Assembly: GCF_023036475.1 (NCBI RefSeq)
Contig: NZ_JAJQKI010000008.1
Location: 124,001-188,000, forward strand
Source of the DNA: Bacillus pinisoli
GTDB lineage: Bacteria; Bacillota; Bacilli; Bacillales; SA4
Length of the DNA: 64,000 nt
Direction of reading: 5' to 3'
Part shown: piece by piece, positions 17,781 to 26,318 of the stretch
Position numbering within the stretch: position 1 is the first letter of the stretch
How the letters are laid out: each line of letters starts with the position of its first letter
Notes under the pieces: model-generated
What the model was told of the DNA's origin: nothing
Database searches by the model: none
What the model saw: only the letters and a program-made list of their open reading frames with translations
Made by a program: the position numbers and the translations under genes

Positions 17781-18413
17781 TTGGATATTTGGAAACTGGT
17801 GCTGATGAAAGTAAAGGAAAGGATTTCAAGCCCATCATACGAGACTTGGTTTACTAATACAAAAGGCGAGGTAAAAGAGGACACACTAATCGTCTACTGC
17901 GGAAATGACTTTGCATCAGATTGGTTGGAGAATCGTTATCACAACTTACTCATAAATATTCTAGCTCATATTCCAGATGCTCCAGCTTACATTAAATATG
18001 TAGCTGATTCAGCTTTAGTTCCGATCAGAAAAAGTAATGACAATCAATCTGGCCAACATCCCACGTTATTGCAGCAAATACAATTGCTTGAAGAACGTGT
18101 AAAGCACTTAGAATCAATACTAAATACCCCTATTGTTGAGATGAGTGACGAGGGTAAGAAAATGATACAAGAGAGTCTAAGAGATCTTTCAGAAGGTAAC
18201 TTTCAAGAGTTCCAATCAGTGGATGATTTCATTAAAACGTTGGACATTGACATTGATTCACCCAATGAAGAGACACAGGATCACAAAAGCAAAAAGTTCA
18301 TCGTAGCTGGAGAAATAAAAACCAAGCAAATGAAGACTATAAGCGAAGTAAAAGAACTACTTGCAGAAATAGAAGAGAAATACGGCTTTTGTTTTGTAGG
18401 AGATATACGTTGA
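17781..18413 (+). CDS. Orphan DnaA domain-I protein
   Basis: The first about 65 residues (DIWKLVLMKVKERISSPSYE, then ETWF and FASDWLENRY) match the N-terminal domain of DnaA. The AAA+ and DNA-binding domains are absent, and the remaining 140 residues hold a coiled-coil segment (LLQQIQLLEERVKHLESIL) and an acidic tail. DnaA domain I mediates DnaA self-contact and binding of regulators such as SirA and DnaD, so this protein could titrate such partners or modulate initiation, which is inferred. TTG 17781 was chosen for spacing to GAAGG, and GTG 17772 is an alternative. It follows yolD by about 40 nt. Confidence 0.75.
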   Translation: MDIWKLVLMKVKERISSPSYETWFTNTKGEVKEDTLIVYCGNDFASDWLENRYHNLLINILAHIPDAPAYIKYVADSALVPIRKSNDNQSGQHPTLLQQIQLLEERVKHLESILNTPIVEMSDEGKKMIQESLRDLSEGNFQEFQSVDDFIKTLDIDIDSPNEETQDHKSKKFIVAGEIKTKQMKTISEVKELLAEIEEKYGFCFVGDIR

Positions 18414-18466
18414 AAAGGCATGGAGGATAATTCCTATTACTTAAGAATTATCTTCTATGCCTTTTG
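18413..18466. terminator. Bidirectional terminator
   Basis: AAGGCAT(G)GA(G)GATAATTC and its complement GAATTATCTTCTATGCCTT form a 19-bp stem with T-rich flanks. It separates the DnaA-domain gene from the convergent small gene. Confidence 0.75.
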
Positions 18467-18660
18467 TTGTTGAGTTTATCATAGTAAGTTGCCGGTTTTT
18501 CATATTTCTTTGCCAATCAATTATATCAATTGCTTCTTTGGCACTTATTTTTCAATTGCACCTTTTCACCTTCAGTTAATCCCGAATTGACTTGTTTTAA
18601 AAGCAAATCAATGAATCTATTTGTATATTCCATATACTTTTCATATGCTTCATCTTTCAC
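18441..18660 (-). pseudogene. Frameshifted small gene
   Basis: On the minus strand, GTG 18660 follows an AAAGGTGATGG site and encodes VKDEAYEKYMEYTNRFIDLL and then stops at 18526. A second frame continues with KISAKEAIDIIDWQRNM to TAA near 18441, inside the terminator. A one-base change in an A-rich stretch near 18543 would join them into one acidic helical protein of about 72 residues. It is either a decayed gene or a short gene with an unrelated tail. No function is recognised. Confidence 0.4.
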
Positions 18661-18942
18661 GGTGGGTCCATCACCTTTCGTTTTTTCTTTTTATACCAAG
18701 AAGAAAGAGATGAATCTGGGCAAGTATAAATGAGGAAGGACCCTTTTCTCTAGAGTCCTTCGTCACCACATCCATTTCTAATGCTAATTAAGGTATTAAA
18801 ATAACTGAGGTTTAGTATGTTTTCACCCGTTTTTTTACGTTTTCACCTTAGTATCGGAACCGTTTATTTTATAAGTAGACTTTTTTTGAAGGGTAATTGT
18901 CATATTTTGTTGAATTACTTCCTTCAAAAGGGAGGTTATATT

Positions 18943-19185
18943 ATGGAATTCCACGAGAGAAGATTAAAAAAAGAAGCAAAAGAAATCTCGGAACTAATTG
19001 AGATAGCTTTACGTGAACAGCAATTTAAGTATGGTAGGATGAAAATGGGGGAGAAATTCTTATTTTTTGATAAGCAGTTTAATAAACTTGTGGATGAAAG
19101 ACATCTCCATAATATTAAAAGTGATTTATTTTTACATTGTAGCATGTTACTTCATCCATTTATAGATGATGGTCCAGTTCATTAA
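18943..19185 (+). CDS. Small hypothetical protein (80 aa)
   Basis: ATG 18943 follows AGGGAGG. The product begins MEFHERRLKKEAKEISELIE and is charged and helical. A His-rich end (LFLHCSMLLHPFIDDGPVH) follows. There is no membrane segment and no named domain. The longer upstream frame lacks an RBS. A terminator follows at 19282. It is monocistronic and its function is unknown. Confidence 0.6.
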   Translation: MEFHERRLKKEAKEISELIEIALREQQFKYGRMKMGEKFLFFDKQFNKLVDERHLHNIKSDLFLHCSMLLHPFIDDGPVH

Positions 19186-19281
19186 TGCAAATAAAGGTTT
19201 TAACAATGTTAATGACAGGTCTGTATTCGTTGATTCATCAGAAACTTTATACAGATTATAACAATAAAACATAATAGCAAA

Positions 19282-19332
19282 TAGCACTCCAACATATTGA
19301 CAGCTATTGTCATGGTCCAAATTAGGGTGCTA
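19282..19332 (+). terminator. Terminator-like hairpin
   Basis: TAGCAC and GTGCTA arms with a long loop, followed by TTATTTAT. It is the only clear structure between the 80-residue gene and the nuclease gene. Confidence 0.5.
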
Positions 19333-19395
19333 TTATTTATGTTAACCATCCTAGATACATAGAAATGAACTAAACTAGTATAGGAGAGTCCTAAT

Positions 19396-20331
19396 ATGAA
19401 AAAGAGAATGAACTATTTAATCTTATGTGTAACGACCATCTTTATAGTTGGTTGTACCAGTGTAGAAGATTCACCCAATACAGTTGTAGAAACAGAACAA
19501 GAAGAAACACCAGTTGAAACAAATAATGAAGAAGAAACCATCACTATGGATGATGAACCAGTAGAAGAGGAAACATCAACCCTACCAAATGATCAAGTGT
19601 TTGCCGGATTTCAACTTATTGAAGTGGATGGCGGAGATTTATCAGGAACTCGTGAACCTAACGTCGTCGTGGACATTGGTTATGGAGACCGTGAATATTG
19701 GGCGTTTACGAATGAATTTGGGCAACTGGTCCGTGTTATTGCTGCCCAAATCATTTTGCAAGATGACAACAACGAACCGGTATTATCATCTGGTAGATAC
19801 TATTCGGATGAAGCGAAAGTTCCTGGTGTTGAAAGTGACTTACTAGATGAAGGACACATCATTGCTGATTCTCTCGGTGGAGTATCCAATGCTTATAATA
19901 TTACCCCTCAAGAAAGTACGCTCAATCGACATGGAGACCAAGCCTATATGGAGGACGCAATTCGTAGAGCTGGTGGAGCGACGGATTTTGAAGCGATTAT
20001 CACCTATCCAGACACGGAAACACAGATTCCTTCTCATTATCAGTATACGTATACGTTAAGAGGTAACGTAATTGTGGATTCATTTGACAATGTGAACCCT
20101 GATGAGGTTAACGAATCCCTTGGTTTAACAAATGACGATAAGTATTCAGAGCCTACGGTTTCAACTAGTTCAAATGATGAAGGTGATATTTCAAGCGTTG
20201 ATACAAACGGTAATGGACAGGTGACCATTAAAGAAGCAAAAGATGCGGGATTCAGTATGCCGATTACGAGTGACCATTGGTTATATAAATATATGGATGA
20301 CCGAGATGGTGACGGTATGGTTGGGGAGTAA
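19396..20331 (+). CDS. DNA/RNA non-specific endonuclease lipoprotein
   Basis: A 311-residue protein with a lipoprotein signal (IFIVGC, lipidated Cys about residue 20) and an acidic Glu/Thr-rich linker. A nuclease domain containing DEGHIIADSLGG and an Asn-Arg-His segment (TLNRHGDQ) follows, typical of the NucA/NUC family where the first His is catalytic. The C-terminus has two calcium-binding-like Asp loops (DTNGNGQVT and DRDGDGMVGE) around a GFSMPITSDHWLYKY block, resembling Bacillus EF-hand/excalibur tails. It is probably tethered on the outer face of the membrane and calcium dependent. A terminator follows. Roles in DNA scavenging or interbacterial competition are inferred. Confidence 0.8.
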   Translation: MKKRMNYLILCVTTIFIVGCTSVEDSPNTVVETEQEETPVETNNEEETITMDDEPVEEETSTLPNDQVFAGFQLIEVDGGDLSGTREPNVVVDIGYGDREYWAFTNEFGQLVRVIAAQIILQDDNNEPVLSSGRYYSDEAKVPGVESDLLDEGHIIADSLGGVSNAYNITPQESTLNRHGDQAYMEDAIRRAGGATDFEAIITYPDTETQIPSHYQYTYTLRGNVIVDSFDNVNPDEVNESLGLTNDDKYSEPTVSTSSNDEGDISSVDTNGNGQVTIKEAKDAGFSMPITSDHWLYKYMDDRDGDGMVGE

Positions 20332-20404
20332 TCCCTTAGGACTTTGAAATAAATGAACGGAAGAACATTTTTCACTTTTGACGATTTATAACTGTTTGCG
20401 AATG

Positions 20405-20440
20405 GGTGGTTTGATCCTAGAGGGATTAACCACCTTTTCT
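20405..20440 (+). terminator. Terminator of the nuclease gene
   Basis: GGTGGTT and AACCACC stem followed by TTTTCT. The group II intron begins about 30 nt further on. Confidence 0.7.
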
Positions 20441-20468
20441 GTTGAAGTTATTAAGCTAACGGGAAGTT

Positions 20469-22400
20469 GTGCGGCCGAGCCTAGGTCGTATCATATAACG
20501 GGTGGGATTCCCGTCGAGTAAGAACTAGCCATTCACTCGTAGCGAGTCTTGGAGGACTAAAGGTAACTTTGGTCTTTAAGCGTAGACAGTTAGGTTGTGG
20601 GCCGAAAGCCTAATGGTTGAAGGGATTGAGCTCCATAATGTTAGTAATTCGAGAGGGCTGATGTCTTAACTTCGGCAGAAAGCAATATTTCATTCATCGC
20701 TAATGGCAAGAAGAATGAAACCTCTCTGGGGTCAGAGACCTTGGCACGTAACACATTGATATGATACGCCAACTCGGGAGACCCTAATCGGTCTCTTCTA
20801 GTTTAGAAGAGTATAGTGTACAAGCAATACAAAGCAAGGAAGCTAAATGTTGATTAGGGAGTCGGATAGCAGCGTAGTACCAATGAAGTTGGGTAATGCC
20901 GATGGAGGAAAGGCTAGCTACCAGTTATCACCCTTACTAGGGAAACATTTACTACACACAGAGGTAGGAACATTAAATGGAAACGGAACTACTAAGGATA
21001 GCAGAATTAGCAAAATCTGATCCTAAAATGAAATTTACATCTCTTGCACATTTACTAAGTGAGCAAGCATTAACCCAATGTCATCATGAGTTGCCAAACA
21101 AAAAGGCAACTGGAGTTAACGGAACAACTAAAGAACAATATGGTGAGAGTCTAGATAGAAACATAGTGGACTTGGTTAGTAGGCTCAAAAGTAAGAGTTA
21201 TCGTCCTGTTCCAGTGAGAAGGATGTATATTCCAAAGCTAAATTCTGATAAGAAAAGACCCTTAGGAATACCTGAACATGAAGATAAGATTGTACAAAGA
21301 GGCATAACGAAAATACTAAATACCATCTATGAAATTGATTTTCTAGATTGTTCTTTTGGTTTTCGACCAAACCGTAATTGCCACGATGCATTGAAAATAC
21401 TGAACTACTATATTGAAAAGAGGTCAGTAAACTATGTGGTAGATGTAGATATTAAAGGATTCTTTGACAATGTTGTCCACACATGGATGATGGAGTTTCT
21501 TAAACTGAGAATTTCTGACCCTAATCTATTAAGAGTAATCAATAGGTTTCTTAAAGGTGGATATATGGAAGAGGGAAAGAAATACAATACGGACACCGCA
21601 AGGTGGAGTTATATCTCCGATATTAGCCAACGTATATCTCCATTATGTTCTCGACCTATGGTTTGAGAAGAGAGTCAGGAAGCAGTGCAAAGGACAAGCT
21701 TACATGGTGAGGTATGCCGACGATTTTGTTTGTTGCTTTCAATCTAAAAGTGAAGCCGAACAATTCTTCCATTCGTTAAAAATGAGGTTAAAGAAATTTA
21801 ACTTAGAAATAGCCGAGGATAAAACCAAGATTATTCCCTTTGGAAGGTTCGCAGAAAAAGAAGCGAATAAAAAGGGATATAGCAAACCGGCTACCTTTGA
21901 CTTCCTCGGCTTTACACACTACTGTGGAGAAAGTAAACGAGGTAAGTTTAGAGTGAAGCGGAAAACAAGCAGGAAGAAAGTCCAAGGCAAACTTAAGGAA
22001 TGTAAGGAATGGCTGAAGAGCAATAGAAATAAAGATATTCATACAATCCTTGATAGATTTAAACGCTCTCTTATAGGCTATTACAACTATTACTGCATTA
22101 CAGACAATACTCAAAGTGTAAACAAATTTAGAGACCTTATCGGATACTTACTGTACAAATGGCTCAATAGAAGAAGTCAAAGAAAATCTTTCACCTGGTA
22201 CAAATTCAGACTTTTTCTTAATCAAAATCCCTTGCCTTACGTAAAAGTGAAGGTAAATATATATGACCTGAGAAAAGAGATAAGCTACATCCTGTAAATG
22301 ATAACTAGGAGGAGCCGTGTGCGTGAATAGCGCAAGCACGGTTCTGTGAGGGGGGAGAATACAATCTACCGAAAGGTGGAGAGGTTCTCTTCTACTCGAC
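20469..22400 (+). mobile_element. Group II intron
   Basis: The 5' end GTGCG at 20469 fits the GUGYG consensus. A structured 500-nt leader precedes the reverse transcriptase ORF. After the ORF, 22312-22344 form a domain V hairpin (GAGCCGTG with CACGGTTC), then a domain VI-like hairpin (CTACC-GAAA-GGTGG) and an end near CTACTCGAC at about 22400. The 3' boundary is approximate. It lies in the intergenic space between the nuclease terminator and the NUDIX gene, so it interrupts no gene. Its encoded protein is frameshifted, so self-mobility is doubtful. Confidence 0.85.
20977..22297 (+). pseudogene. Group II intron reverse transcriptase/maturase, frameshifted
   Basis: The first frame (20977-21666) starts at ATG behind GAGGTAGG and carries the RT blocks with KRPLGIPEHEDKIVQRG and CSFGFRPNRNCHDAL. 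The second frame (to 22297) carries TPQGGVISPILANVYL, the catalytic YADD motif and the maturase domain (FDFLGFTHYCGESKRGKF). The switch falls near 21585-21600, just before the PQGG motif, where a few bases have been lost. No HNH endonuclease motif is visible at the C-terminus. A full-length maturase cannot be made without frameshifting, so the intron probably depends on a protein supplied in trans or is inactive. Confidence 0.88.
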
Positions 22401-22440
22401 TTGTTTAATAAGAGATTTAATTATTTGGAGGCTTAAAAAA

Positions 22441-22908
22441 GTGGATTACATTCAACATTTAAGATCAATGGTAGGAACTGAAAAGGTTATTATGGTTGTT
22501 GCTGGTGCATTTGTTTTTGATAAAGAAAATCGAGTGCTGATGCAAAAACGGTCTGATAATGGACAATGGGGTTTTCCAGGGGGATTTATGGATTTAGGAG
22601 AAAGCATTCTAGATACAGTTAGAAGAGAAGTTTACGAAGAAACGGGACTCAACATAGAAGAACCAAAGTTATTTGGGATTTATTCTGGTCCTCAATACGA
22701 TAAGACATTTTCAAATGGCGACCAAGTTTCATTGGTGCAAATTTTATTTATTTGTAATCAATACAGTGGGAATTTAGTTGAAAACAACGAGGAGTCGATC
22801 CAGAATAAGTTTTTTCCACTTGAAGAACTTCCAGAAAATATATTCAACGAACATAAAATATTTATCGCTGACTTATTATCAAGAAAGCCACGGCCGATTA
22901 TTGGGTAG
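22441..22908 (+). CDS. NUDIX hydrolase
   Basis: GTG 22441 lies behind TTGGAGG. The 155-residue product has a complete Nudix box, GGFMDLGES followed by REVYEETGL (about residues 48-70), which binds the metal and diphosphate. An N-terminal strand region (VVAGAFVFDKENRVLMQKR) fits the fold. It hydrolyses a nucleoside diphosphate-linked compound, but the substrate cannot be told. It follows the intron and precedes a small acidic gene. It could be housecleaning or accessory. Confidence 0.85.
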   Translation: MDYIQHLRSMVGTEKVIMVVAGAFVFDKENRVLMQKRSDNGQWGFPGGFMDLGESILDTVRREVYEETGLNIEEPKLFGIYSGPQYDKTFSNGDQVSLVQILFICNQYSGNLVENNEESIQNKFFPLEELPENIFNEHKIFIADLLSRKPRPIIG

Positions 22909-22995
22909 TTATTCCTTTAAACAACTAAAGGTAAGGTTACTTTAAGAAGGGATTGAAAAAAATAAGAGTAAAAGTATGTTATAAGGGTGGATTTT

Positions 22996-23187
22996 ATGAA
23001 ACTTTCTGAAATAGAGGCTTACAAGGCAATGATGAAATTCTTAGAAAAGCATTACGAGCGTACACAATCTGATGATTTTGGGGATTTTTTAAGTGGACTT
23101 TTATTATTAGAGGATGGCAGTAGTGCTGACCCTGCTGCTTTAGAAGAGTGGTATGAATGTATAAAAGAAGTAAACAAAGCTAATTAA
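22996..23187 (+). CDS. Small acidic hypothetical protein (63 aa)
   Basis: ATG 22996 follows AAGGGTGG, while the GTG at 22987 overlaps the RBS. The product begins MKLSEIEAYKAMMKFLEKHY, with FGDFLSGLLLLEDGSSADPA and a final WYECIKEVNK. The compact acidic helical type with a conserved DPAAxEEW segment is seen in many small immunity-like families, but I cannot assign one. No toxin partner is adjacent. Confidence 0.6.
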   Translation: MKLSEIEAYKAMMKFLEKHYERTQSDDFGDFLSGLLLLEDGSSADPAALEEWYECIKEVNKAN

Positions 23188-23194
23188 GCTAAAG

Positions 23195-23268
23195 GGTGCC
23201 TAATAAAAGAGGCTAGATATGCAGGGTTTTATGTACTTCCTGTTATTTAGGCTCCTTTTCCATTCATA
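23195..23268 (+). terminator. Terminator-like hairpin
   Basis: GGGTGCCTAATAA and TTATTTAGGCTCC pair across a 35-nt loop, followed by TTTTCC. It is downstream of the small acidic gene. Confidence 0.45.
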
Positions 23269-23454
23269 AAACAAATTGCTATAAACTGCAACAGCATAGT
23301 TGATTTTGAAATACACAAATCATGGCTATATTTTTTCCGGTTAATTATGAATAATCCTTTACTAAGTTAAAGTAACCAACTTCCTATTCCAGAGGTTTAT
23401 GAAAATTTTTATCAACAAACATATTATTATATCAACACTTCATTCCGGGGGATT

Positions 23455-23619
23455 ATGAAAAATTACAAGCAGGGACGCACTCTAAATGCAGCAGAATCAG
23501 TTGTGATAAACGAAACTTCAAATGAAGTTTTGAACGTTTCTACGAAAGAAGAAAAGAAGATTGTAAGGAAAAAGAGAATGTCATATGTTCAGCTGTGTGA
23601 TATCTTCCTATGGAGCTGA
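23455..23619 (+). CDS. Possible small basic protein (54 aa)
   Basis: ATG 23455 lies behind GGGGGATT (a modest RBS). The product starts MKNYKQGRTLNAAESVVINE and contains a Lys/Arg-rich KKIVRKKR stretch. The 3' end falls in a hairpin (GTTCAGCT with AGCTGAAC) and overlaps the minus-strand frame below. There is no known domain, and it could be a truncated remnant. Confidence 0.35.
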   Translation: MKNYKQGRTLNAAESVVINETSNEVLNVSTKEEKKIVRKKRMSYVQLCDIFLWS

Positions 23620-23738
23620 ACTTTATATATATACCCGCTAACAAGACCCCCTACAATAAGTACGAAAAGTGAGTTAATAGGGTTATCAATAAAAACAAGG
23701 ACCTGATATAACATACTTTCTTTATCAATAACTATCAT
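23589..23738 (-). CDS. Possible small membrane protein (49 aa)
   Basis: A minus-strand frame starting MIVIDKESMLYQVLV with one hydrophobic span (SLFVLIVGGLVSGYIY) and a basic tail. The RBS is weak, and an upstream ATG at 23792 has none. The small single-span peptide on a mobile element recalls holin-like or type I toxin peptides, but there is no specific similarity to support this. It overlaps the plus-strand small ORF by 31 bases. Confidence 0.3.
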   Translation of the reverse strand: MIVIDKESMLYQVLVFIDNPINSLFVLIVGGLVSGYIYKVQLHRKISHS

Positions 23739-23939
23739 CTCTGAATCTCTTCGTCCATTTTGCGCGAAGAATGAAGGTAGATTTATAGCCATGACAGTGA
23801 ATAGAACAATACTTAGATTTATCTTCCAGTTTCTCTAATGTCAAATTCAACTTAGTGAAGAAATCTAAAGAAAACGTGAGAAAATAGGAGTTTAATTTTT
23901 AGTTTGTTTAGGTTATTTTCGTGTTATTTCCCAAATTAA

Positions 23940-23981
23940 AAACCCAAAAATTCGAGCAAATTTGCTCGAATTTTTGGGTTT
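23940..23981. repeat. Perfect 42-bp palindrome
   Basis: Two perfect 21-nt arms, beginning AAACCC and meeting at GCAAATTTGC with no loop. A T-rich tail follows on the plus strand and an A-rich one precedes, so it could terminate transcription both ways. No strong gene abuts it. Confidence 0.75.
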
Positions 23982-24040
23982 GTCTTTTTACTAGGTTCCC
24001 ATGGCTGCCATGTTAACTAGCCCATCGAGACTTAAAGCCT

Positions 24041-24089
24041 AAAAACCAAAAACCAAAAACCAAAAACCAAAAACCAAAAACCAAAAACC
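24041..24089. repeat. Seven perfect AAAAACC heptamers
   Basis: AAAAACC is repeated seven times without error, with strict A/C strand asymmetry (GGTTTTT on the other strand). It lies in an unannotated 500-base stretch before the secreted-protein gene. Perfect short arrays like this can change length by slippage. Confidence 0.9.
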
Positions 24090-24296
24090 TTAAACCCTTT
24101 TGTTATGACCTATGAACATAACTGATTAATTAAAATTGGCTATATGTATTATCTTCTGATAAATCTTGGTATATTTCGCATTGATTTTAAACATATTTCG
24201 TAGCTTAGTTGCGCAAATAAAAAAGTCAAATTTTTCTTGATTTTGGAATAATTTAGTGTAAACTTAAAGAGTAATTGAAAAAAGGAGGAATTGATA

Positions 24297-25109
24297 TTGA
24301 AAAAGGTATTCACCATCTTTGTTATGTTAGTTTTGGTTTTGAGTATGTTTAGTATTACGTCATTGGCCTCTAGTAAAGAAAAAGCTCCAGTTGTATACAA
24401 TGATGTGGTGACGAAAGAATACGACATTAATGGTAATAAAGTTAAAGTGAAAATATCAAAAGCAAATGAACAAAAACTTTCCCCTAAAGTCTTAAAAGGC
24501 CTCGCAGAAGAATTCCCAAATGCATCAACCATAAATATTTATAATGTTGGGGACATGGAAGTGTCTGAAAAAGATTTCACATCTCAAGATAATATAAATC
24601 CTAACCATCATAAAGCCTCTCAAAAGAAAGAGGGTGATTTTTCTACATTAGGTACTCAGTGTAGTTATTATGGATTGTGTACTGAACATTCTCATTACTA
24701 TGTAACAAGCAAATCAAAGACAAGTTATGGTAATAGAGGGCCATCCCGATTCCTTATTTCTGTAGCAAGAGGAGCAGAAAAAACATTTGGATATCAAAAA
24801 ACTCTATCACAGAATAGTAGTGTTACTGGAGGCGTCTCTTCAATGCAATCAGAAGTATCCGCAACGATATCTTCTGGAGTAAGTAAAACATGGTCATCTA
24901 CATACAGATTTTCTGGTATAAGTCCTGAGATTATACTACCTAATAATACACGGGATTTTTATTGGGCGGGAATTTTTGATAGCGGGAATTGGAAAGGTAG
25001 AGAAGATAGATATGATAAATACGGGTCATACACGTCTTATAACCAAAGTGGTAACTTTACGGAGTACGTTCGGTATGTAGAGTGGTCAGTTGATTACCAA
25101 GTAAAGTAA
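24297..25109 (+). CDS. Secreted protein of unknown function
   Basis: TTG 24297 is chosen because it lies 8 nt from AAAGGAGG, while TTG 24291 is too close. The 270-residue product has a signal peptide (KKVFTIFVMLVLVLSMF, cleavage after SLA), a charged propeptide-like stretch to about residue 110, and then a Ser/Gly/Thr/Tyr-rich region. That region contains two Cys (CSYYGLC) and a pattern of alternating small residues (SVTGGVSSMQSEVSATISSG) seen in beta-sheet secreted proteins, including pore formers. I recognise no family. An exported effector or bacteriocin-like role is possible but not shown. A strong hairpin follows the stop. Confidence 0.7.
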   Translation: MKKVFTIFVMLVLVLSMFSITSLASSKEKAPVVYNDVVTKEYDINGNKVKVKISKANEQKLSPKVLKGLAEEFPNASTINIYNVGDMEVSEKDFTSQDNINPNHHKASQKKEGDFSTLGTQCSYYGLCTEHSHYYVTSKSKTSYGNRGPSRFLISVARGAEKTFGYQKTLSQNSSVTGGVSSMQSEVSATISSGVSKTWSSTYRFSGISPEIILPNNTRDFYWAGIFDSGNWKGREDRYDKYGSYTSYNQSGNFTEYVRYVEWSVDYQVK

Positions 25110-25126
25110 GGGAATAATCCTTACTT

Positions 25127-25170
25127 TGTACAAAACACCAAATAATCTTGTCCAAATGGTGTTTTGTACA
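25127..25170 (+). terminator. Terminator of the secreted-protein gene
   Basis: TGTACAAAACACCA and TGGTGTTTTGTACA are perfect 14-nt arms with a 16-nt loop, followed by TGTTTTATCCTTTTT. Confidence 0.7.
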
Positions 25171-25219
25171 TGTTTTATCCTTTTTAATGTGAAATTCATT
25201 ATAGATAGAGGAATAATTA

Positions 25220-25690
25220 ATGCTAAAAAAAAAAACATTAAAATTTATTAGGAAATCCTTAATTATTGTGGTTCTTATCCTAATTTCTACTTCTTGTAAT
25301 TCTTTACAAGATTTATCAAAAAACGAAATTACAACTGGATCAATCGTATTTGAAGGAGAAGGGAATAACTGGAAAGCTGTTTATACTTTTGACGCGGAGA
25401 GATATCAAAAATATAAAGGAAATTATTTTACTATTATTAATATAGGCAATGAAAAAACTGATCTTAAAGATATATATATAGAATTAACAAGCGATACAAT
25501 TAATATGCAGGGTATTGTCGGAGATATGGACACTAAAGAATTTATTAATGAAGATGGATTCCAAGAAATTACGTTCGTCGTTGGTACAGTTAATGAAAAT
25601 ACTTATGCAGAAGACAAATACAAATTACTTATTAAATTCAATAACAAAGAGGATATATTAACTTTAGAAAAAAAAGAGGATGGAGAGTAA
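25220..25690 (+). CDS. Small lipoprotein of unknown function
   Basis: ATG 25220 follows GAGGAATAATT. The 156-residue product has a basic N-terminus, a hydrophobic stretch and the lipobox ISTSC (Cys about residue 26). The mature part is beta-strand rich (TTGSIVFEGEGNNWKAVYTF), acidic and without further Cys. Anchoring to the outer face of the membrane is expected. It follows the secreted protein and could belong to the same cargo module, perhaps as a cognate surface or immunity protein. That link is speculative. Confidence 0.7.
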   Translation: MLKKKTLKFIRKSLIIVVLILISTSCNSLQDLSKNEITTGSIVFEGEGNNWKAVYTFDAERYQKYKGNYFTIINIGNEKTDLKDIYIELTSDTINMQGIVGDMDTKEFINEDGFQEITFVVGTVNENTYAEDKYKLLIKFNNKEDILTLEKKEDGE

Positions 25691-25753
25691 AATTACCCAT
25701 GTATTTACAAAACTAAAAAACCATCATAAATAGCTGCATAGGCAACTATACGC

Positions 25754-25796
25754 AAAAGAGGAACTTCAGACAACTAACGAAGTTCCTCTTTTGTTT
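25754..25796 (+). terminator. Terminator of the lipoprotein gene
   Basis: AAAAGAGGAACTTC and GAAGTTCCTCTTTT arms with a T run. Strong hairpin. Confidence 0.8.
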
Positions 25797-25883
25797 AAAA
25801 AGGAAAATGTCATGATGGTGACGAATTTTAATGAAATTTGATTTTATACATAACCCGTTCTTGGGTAAAGGAGAAAGATAGAA

Positions 25884-26109
25884 ATGGAATTCAACGTTTT
25901 TCTAGTGGTTACAAGAGATAAGAGAGATTAGCGCTTATGCCTCTGAATCGGACATCACAGCCATCCTAAAAGGGATTTACGGGGACAGAGTATTAGAAAT
26001 AATGGAAGCGGACCACCTTACTCATGAAGAACAGTGTGATGGTGTCAAGTATTACACAAATCAATATCATGAGGCCATTAGCATGATTCGCGCTGGTAGC
26101 TTAGAATAG
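25884..26109 (+). pseudogene. Frameshifted small gene remnant
   Basis: ATG 25884 lies behind AAAGGAGAAAG and encodes MEFNVFL before the frame is lost near 25906. The following frame reads WLQEIREISAYASESDITAI and continues to a TAG at 26107, with a coding-like YYTNQYHEAISMIRAGSLE end. The good RBS and both coding-like halves indicate a once-intact protein of about 74 residues broken by a single-base change. The function is unknown. Confidence 0.5.
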
Positions 26110-26318
26110 GTTTAAGAGGCGATCGAGAAGGAAAAGCATGATAACAATTTAAGAAGAAAGTGGAAGATCTTTGTAATAGGGTCTAACTTGAAAATAAAGA
26201 AAACAATGCATTTTGGCTCTTAATACTTGTTGTTTAAACAGAATTATCACCTATTAGATAATGAAAGTAGAGATTGAAAACTAAACATTCATCTCATCTC
26301 TAAAATCGAATCTTGAGA

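Noticed and set aside
18530..18733. Plus-strand 67-codon ORF
   Set aside because: It is the complement of the frameshifted minus-strand gene and has a phage-unlike composition without an RBS.
24041..24089. Telomere-like end
   Set aside because: The array is internal, only 49 bases long and flanked by ordinary sequence. It is a simple tandem repeat.
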